Of a stretch of DNA of 64,000 nt, positions 60,449-64,000 are shown one piece after another. This stretch comes from Candidatus Acetothermia bacterium (lineage in GTDB: Bacteria > Bipolaricaulota > Bipolaricaulia > Bipolaricaulales > Bipolaricaulaceae). A program made the position numbers and the translations under genes. The notes below the pieces were generated by a model. The model was not told the DNA's origin. It saw nothing but the letters and a program-made list of their open reading frames with translations, and did not search any database. The stretch is from assembly GCA_024653305.1 (NCBI GenBank), contig JANLFW010000007.1, positions 1-64,000 of the forward strand. Reading direction: 5' to 3'. Every line of letters begins with the position of its first letter. Positions within the stretch are counted from its first letter, which is position 1.

Positions 60449-62541
60449 CCGTCCTCCCCGGATATGGTAAGCCGCAGGTCCACCGCCACCACGCGGTCTG
60501 GATAGCAAATGAGCGGGTTCACGTCCAACTCCACGATCTCTGGGAAGTCCACCGCCAGGTGGCCGATCCGTCCCACCACCTCCACCAGGGCCGGGACGTC
60601 CACCGGCGGCTGGCCCCGGATCCCCTGGAGGAGGGGGAACCCCTTGATCCGCCGCACCAGGTCTTCCGCCTCCGCCCGCGACAACGGGGCCACGCCGAAC
60701 GCCACGTCCTGCATTACCTCCACGTGGATCCCGCCGAGGCCGAACATCACGAGCGGCCCGAACGCGGGGTCCCTGGCCACGCCCACGATCACCTCCCGCC
60801 CGGGGGACAGGAGCTCTTGGACGAGGATCCCGTCGATCGGGGTCCCAGGGAACCGGTTTCGGATCAACTGGAGCATGTGCCAGGCCGTCTCCTCCACCTG
60901 GTCCACGGATACCCCCACCCGCACCGCGCCCACGTCGGACTTGTGGGTGAGTTCCGGAGAGGTCACCTTGAGCACCACCCTCTCTCCAAGCTCCCGAGCC
61001 ACCCGGGCCGCCTCCGTCGGGGAGCGGACGAGCTCCCCCCTGGCCACCGGGATCCCGTACGCGGCAAGAAGGTCCATCGCCTCCACCCCGAGGCGGGGTC
61101 GGCCGTGGGCGGCCGCCGTCTCCAGCAGGCGCCGGGCCCGGGCGCGGTCGGCCTCGGGCGGCTGCGGCTCCTGGGCGCAGTCGGCGCGGATGGCCGCATA
61201 GTGGGCGAGCACGGCCAGGGCCCGCACCGCCCGGGCCGGATCGAAAAACGACGGGATCCCCGCCGCCCGTAGGGTCCCTGCCGCCTCCTCCCCCAGCTCC
61301 CCGGCCATGAAGCTCGCCACCACCGGCTTGGCGAACTGGCGGCTGGCGTCGGCCACGATGGTCGCCAGCTCGGCGAACGAAAGGATGGGGTGGGGGGCGG
61401 ACAGGGCCACCACCATGTCCACGCCGGGATCGCTCAGCACCAGATCCACCGCTTCCCGGTACCGGTCGGCGTGGGCATCGCCGAGGATGTCCACCGGGTT
61501 GTAGATGTTGGCCGCGGCCGGCATGCGCTTGGCGAGCGTGTGCACGGTGCGCTCGGATAGGCGGGCCACCTCGAGGCCCTCCCACTCCACGGCGTCGGTG
61601 GCCATCACCCCGGCCCCCCCGGCGTTGGTGACGATCCCCACCCGGCGCCCCCGCGGCGAGGGCTGTCGGGCCAGCGCGTACGCGTAGTCGAACAGCTCCT
61701 CCACCGTGCGGGCGCGGATGATCCCGCACTTGCGGAACGCGGCCGTATAGGCCTGGTCCGAGCCGGCCATGGTCCCGGTGTGGGAGGACACCGCCCGCGC
61801 CCCGGCCTCGGCCCGGCCGGCCTTCAGCACCACCACCGGTTTGTCCCGCGTCACCTGGCGGGCGATGCGCATGAACTGGGGGCCGTCCTGGACTCCCTCG
61901 AGGTAGGCGATGATGACCCGCGTCTCCGGGTCTTGGGCAAATGCAAGCAAGAAATCGTTCTCGCCCAGCACGGCCTTGTTGCCCAGGGAAACGACGTGGG
62001 AGAACCCAAGCCGCTCCTTCCACGCCCAGTCCAGAACCGACGTGCAGAACGCGCCAGATTGGGACATGAACGCGATCTCCCCCGGGAGGGCCCCGCGGGG
62101 GGCAAACGTCGCGTTCAGCCCGGCCCGGGTGGAGATGAGGCCCAACACGTTAGGGCCGAGCACGTTCATCCCGTACTGGCGAGCGATCCGCACCAGTTCA
62201 CGCTCCCGCTGCGCCCCCTCCACCCCGCACTCCTTGAACCCGGCGGTGACCACCACCGCGCTGGTGATCCCCTTCCTCCCGCACGCGTCGAGGACGTCGA
62301 GCACGGCCTCGGTGGGGACGACGATCACCGCGAGATCCACCGCCTCGGGCAGCGCCTCCACCGACGGGACGCACGGGCGTCCCATCAGCTCTTCGTACTT
62401 GGGGTTCACCGCGTACGCCGGGCCGGAGAAGGAAGAGGAGACGTTGGCGAACAGGGCATGGCCGACCTTCCCAGGGGTGGAGGACGCGCCGATCACCGCC
62501 ACCGACTTGGGAAAGAGCAGATCGTCCAGGTTTTTCATCAT
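60445..62541 (-). CDS. acd: Acetyl-CoA synthetase (ADP-forming), fused alpha-beta
   Basis: A 698-aa NDP-forming acyl-CoA synthetase that makes ATP from acetyl-CoA in acetate-forming anaerobes. The CoA-binding domain starts KSVAVIGASSTPGKVGHALF. The phosphorylated His is likely in AVSSHTGTMAGSDQAY, and the C-terminal ATP-grasp part has PTEAARVARELGERVVLKVT, SDVGAVRVGV and FGLGGIHVEVMQDVAFGVAP. Alpha and beta are joined in one chain. With Fhs, FolD and FchA it fits acetogenic or acetate-producing metabolism. Confidence 0.93.
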   Translation of the reverse strand: MMKNLDDLLFPKSVAVIGASSTPGKVGHALFANVSSSFSGPAYAVNPKYEELMGRPCVPSVEALPEAVDLAVIVVPTEAVLDVLDACGRKGITSAVVVTAGFKECGVEGAQRERELVRIARQYGMNVLGPNVLGLISTRAGLNATFAPRGALPGEIAFMSQSGAFCTSVLDWAWKERLGFSHVVSLGNKAVLGENDFLLAFAQDPETRVIIAYLEGVQDGPQFMRIARQVTRDKPVVVLKAGRAEAGARAVSSHTGTMAGSDQAYTAAFRKCGIIRARTVEELFDYAYALARQPSPRGRRVGIVTNAGGAGVMATDAVEWEGLEVARLSERTVHTLAKRMPAAANIYNPVDILGDAHADRYREAVDLVLSDPGVDMVVALSAPHPILSFAELATIVADASRQFAKPVVASFMAGELGEEAAGTLRAAGIPSFFDPARAVRALAVLAHYAAIRADCAQEPQPPEADRARARRLLETAAAHGRPRLGVEAMDLLAAYGIPVARGELVRSPTEAARVARELGERVVLKVTSPELTHKSDVGAVRVGVSVDQVEETAWHMLQLIRNRFPGTPIDGILVQELLSPGREVIVGVARDPAFGPLVMFGLGGIHVEVMQDVAFGVAPLSRAEAEDLVRRIKGFPLLQGIRGQPPVDVPALVEVVGRIGHLAVDFPEIVELDVNPLICYPDRVVAVDLRLTISGEDG

Positions 62542-62719
62542 GGCGCCTCATGGTAGCCGCCTCCGCGGGTTCTCCACAACCCCTGCACCGTTCCTCGATA
62601 CCTAGGGAGGATGATCCTCCCGGTGGCGAGATCGACGCGAGAGCCCGACCACCAGAACCGCCCAACCGGAGAGGGGGTCGGGGGATACCTCGACCCCTCT
62701 GCGGTTTGGAGGTAGGCTC

Positions 62720-63415
62720 ATGGAGATGAAGACGATCCTGGTGGTGGAGGACGAGCGGGAGATCGTCCGCATGGTCCAGGCCTACCTCATGCGCGAGGGC
62801 TACCGGGTGGAGGTGGCGTTCGACGGCGACGAGGGCTGGGCCCGCTTCAAAACCCTCCAGCCGGACCTGGTGATCCTCGACCTCTTGCTCCCCGGGATGC
62901 ACGGCCTGGAGGTGGCGCGGCGCATCCGCCAGGGGTCGCCAACCCCGATCATCATGCTCACCGCCCGGGCGGAGGAGGCGGACCGGGTGGCCGGCCTGGA
63001 GATGGGAGCCGACGACTACGTGACCAAACCGTTCAGCCTCCGGGAGCTCGCGGCACGGGTGCGAGCGGTGCTGCGGCGCACCGAAGGGGGACCAACCCCG
63101 GAGGTCATCCACGCCGATCCGCTCACCGTGGACCTCGCCGCGCGGGAGGCGCGCCTGAACGGAGAGCTCGTGGACCTCACCCCCACCGAGTTCGACCTCC
63201 TCGCCCACCTCGCCCGGTATCCGGGGCGGGTGTTCACCCGTCGGGAGCTCCTCGAGGCTCTACAAGAACGGTCCTACGCGACGCTGCCCCGCACGGTGGA
63301 CTCCCACGTGAAGAACCTGCGCCGCAAGCTCGAGCCGGACCCGGACAAGCCCACGTTCATCCTCACCGTACACGGGGTGGGCTACAAGTTCCGCCCTGCC
63401 CACGAGGAGGGGTAA
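62720..63415 (+). CDS. OmpR/PhoB-type response regulator
   Basis: A 231-aa two-component regulator. The receiver domain has LVVEDEREIVRMVQAYL (acidic pair), the phospho-Asp in LVILDLLLPGMHGLEV, MLTARAEEADRV and the Lys in YVTKPFSLRELAARV. The winged-helix effector has LTPTEFDLLAHLARYPGRVF and TVDSHVKNLRRKL. GGAGG precedes the ATG. The sensor kinase gene follows one base after its stop. Confidence 0.95.
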   Translation: MEMKTILVVEDEREIVRMVQAYLMREGYRVEVAFDGDEGWARFKTLQPDLVILDLLLPGMHGLEVARRIRQGSPTPIIMLTARAEEADRVAGLEMGADDYVTKPFSLRELAARVRAVLRRTEGGPTPEVIHADPLTVDLAAREARLNGELVDLTPTEFDLLAHLARYPGRVFTRRELLEALQERSYATLPRTVDSHVKNLRRKLEPDPDKPTFILTVHGVGYKFRPAHEEG

Positions 63416-63416
63416 G

Positions 63417-64000
63417 GTGTCCTTCCGCCTGAAGCTGATCGGAGCATTGGTCCTCACCGCCCTCCTCGCGGTAGGGGGGACCTACCTTCTCACTACCCGC
63501 GGGGTGAGCGCGCGCTTCGACGCGTTCCGCGCCCAGAACCGCCAGCTGGCCGCCCAGGACCTGGCATGCCTCCTCGGCGAGTACTGGCGGGCCAACGGGT
63601 CATGGACTGGAGTCGAACGCCTGTTCTCCGCGCAAACGGCGATCTTTTACCGCGGGAAGCTTGTGTACCAACGGAGCGTGCTAAGCCAGTATGTGCTCCT
63701 GGGAGAGGAGTTTCGGGTCATTGCGAGCGCGGGGCGAACGTCCACCGAGCGTGAGGATTGGCGCCGCATGGCTGCCCAAGATGGGATCCCGATCGAGGTG
63801 AGCGGAAAACAGGTCGGGACGTTGGTGCCCCTGGATGTGGCCAGCTTGACCCCGTTGGAGGAGGACTTCCTCGCCTCGGTACGCCGGGCCGCCTTCATCG
63901 GCGGGGTGGTGGCCCTTACGGTGGCTGCCCTCCTTGGGGGGAGCCTGGCAATGCAGCTGTCCGCACCGTTGCGTCGGCTCATCCACGCCACCGAGCGCAT
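63417..64000 (+). CDS. Sensor histidine kinase (N-terminal part)
   Basis: The first 194 codons of a membrane sensor kinase; the gene leaves the window before the kinase core. It has one N-terminal transmembrane helix (LIGALVLTALLAVGGTYLL), a periplasmic domain of about 120 residues with no obvious family, and a second helix (FIGGVVALTVAALLGGSLAM) leading into a HAMP start (APLRRLIHATER). GTG at 63417 lies one base after the regulator's stop. With that regulator it forms a standard pair; the signal is unknown. Confidence 0.85.
   Translation, partial: MSFRLKLIGALVLTALLAVGGTYLLTTRGVSARFDAFRAQNRQLAAQDLACLLGEYWRANGSWTGVERLFSAQTAIFYRGKLVYQRSVLSQYVLLGEEFRVIASAGRTSTEREDWRRMAAQDGIPIEVSGKQVGTLVPLDVASLTPLEEDFLASVRRAAFIGGVVALTVAALLGGSLAMQLSAPLRRLIHATER

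Noticed and set aside
60449-62023. N-terminal extension giving the DRTGG protein 874 residues
   Set aside because: It lies in another frame of the acetyl-CoA synthetase gene; ATG 60448 overlaps that gene's stop and begins the P-loop domain.
62542-62719. A riboswitch or small gene in the gap before the response regulator
   Set aside because: Two short hairpins (around 62606 and 62670) are visible, but there is no recognised RNA class, no clear promoter pair and no SD-led frame.

Overview
The window is about 64 kb of a G+C-rich bacterial chromosome, packed with genes and free of rRNA, phage or CRISPR. The best guess is a thermophilic, diderm, anaerobe-like member of a deep lineage such as Bipolaricaulota/Acetothermia (OP1). 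This is inference from gene content, because no 16S gene is present. Four things point that way. A complete Thermus/Thermococcus-type operon for long and branched polyamines (bpsA, pyruvoyl arginine decarboxylase, speD, speE, agmatinase-like gene) suggests a thermophile. Fhs, FolD and FchA for one-carbon folate chemistry, with an ADP-forming acetyl-CoA synthetase, suggest acetogen-like C1/acetate metabolism. The order SPOUT methylase-rplS-lepB is as I recall it from Thermotoga. Lgt, LspA and Lnt together imply triacylated lipoproteins and an outer membrane.

Layout. 1-5.3 kb: the end of a peptide-type ABC binding protein, then an ECF sigma operon whose second gene is a membrane protein with a CBM48-like glycogen-binding domain, followed by secreted proteins (DUF4384/PEGA/PKD), and a PKD lipoprotein. 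5.2-16.5 kb: housekeeping genes (lnt, lgt, alaS, dnaN, tmk, lspA, SPOUT methylase, rplS, lepB with an apparent inserted PDZ domain, a YuiH-like molybdoenzyme, orn, a PPP phosphatase). 16.6-25.8 kb: a carbohydrate island of lower G+C with a FGGY kinase facing a LacI-controlled cluster (NanA/DapA-type aldolase, ABC sugar transporter, BNR sialidase-like protein, fucose-isomerase-like protein). 25.8-36.5 kb: rsmA; an aconitase/isopropylmalate-isomerase operon with one large and two small subunits, an isocitrate-dehydrogenase-type enzyme, a TrpRS with a degenerate KMSKS and thiL; then a decayed EamA transporter gene, fhs, folD, fchA and tRNA-Gln.

36.6-52.8 kb: MEMO1 family, yicC, gmk, acpS, rpsA, plsC, cmk, ispE, hutI, hutH, era, a GNAT/enolase-superfamily racemase pair, deoC, recO, a lone ATP-synthase epsilon-like domain, fabF and pheS. 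52.9-58.1 kb: an Xaa-Pro peptidase and the polyamine operon. 58.2-64 kb: tRNA-Ala, a frameshifted glutaredoxin, an arsR/osmC divergent pair, the DRTGG protein and ADP-forming acetyl-CoA synthetase, and a two-component system cut by the window end.

Two features cut across the window. Many first genes of operons are apparently leaderless: a TANNNT -10 box sits 5-10 nt before the start codon and there is no Shine-Dalgarno, whereas internal operon genes mostly have SD sites or ATGA/GTGA overlaps. Two small genes (eamA remnant, glutaredoxin) each carry a single-base shift in a short homopolymer, so either decay or assembly error is possible there. The strongest candidates for something undescribed are the ECF sigma/glycogen-binding-domain membrane protein pair, LepB with an apparent PDZ insertion, the structured leader before speD, and the split of methylene-/methenyl-THF chemistry between a FolD lacking its usual cyclohydrolase residues and an adjacent FchA.
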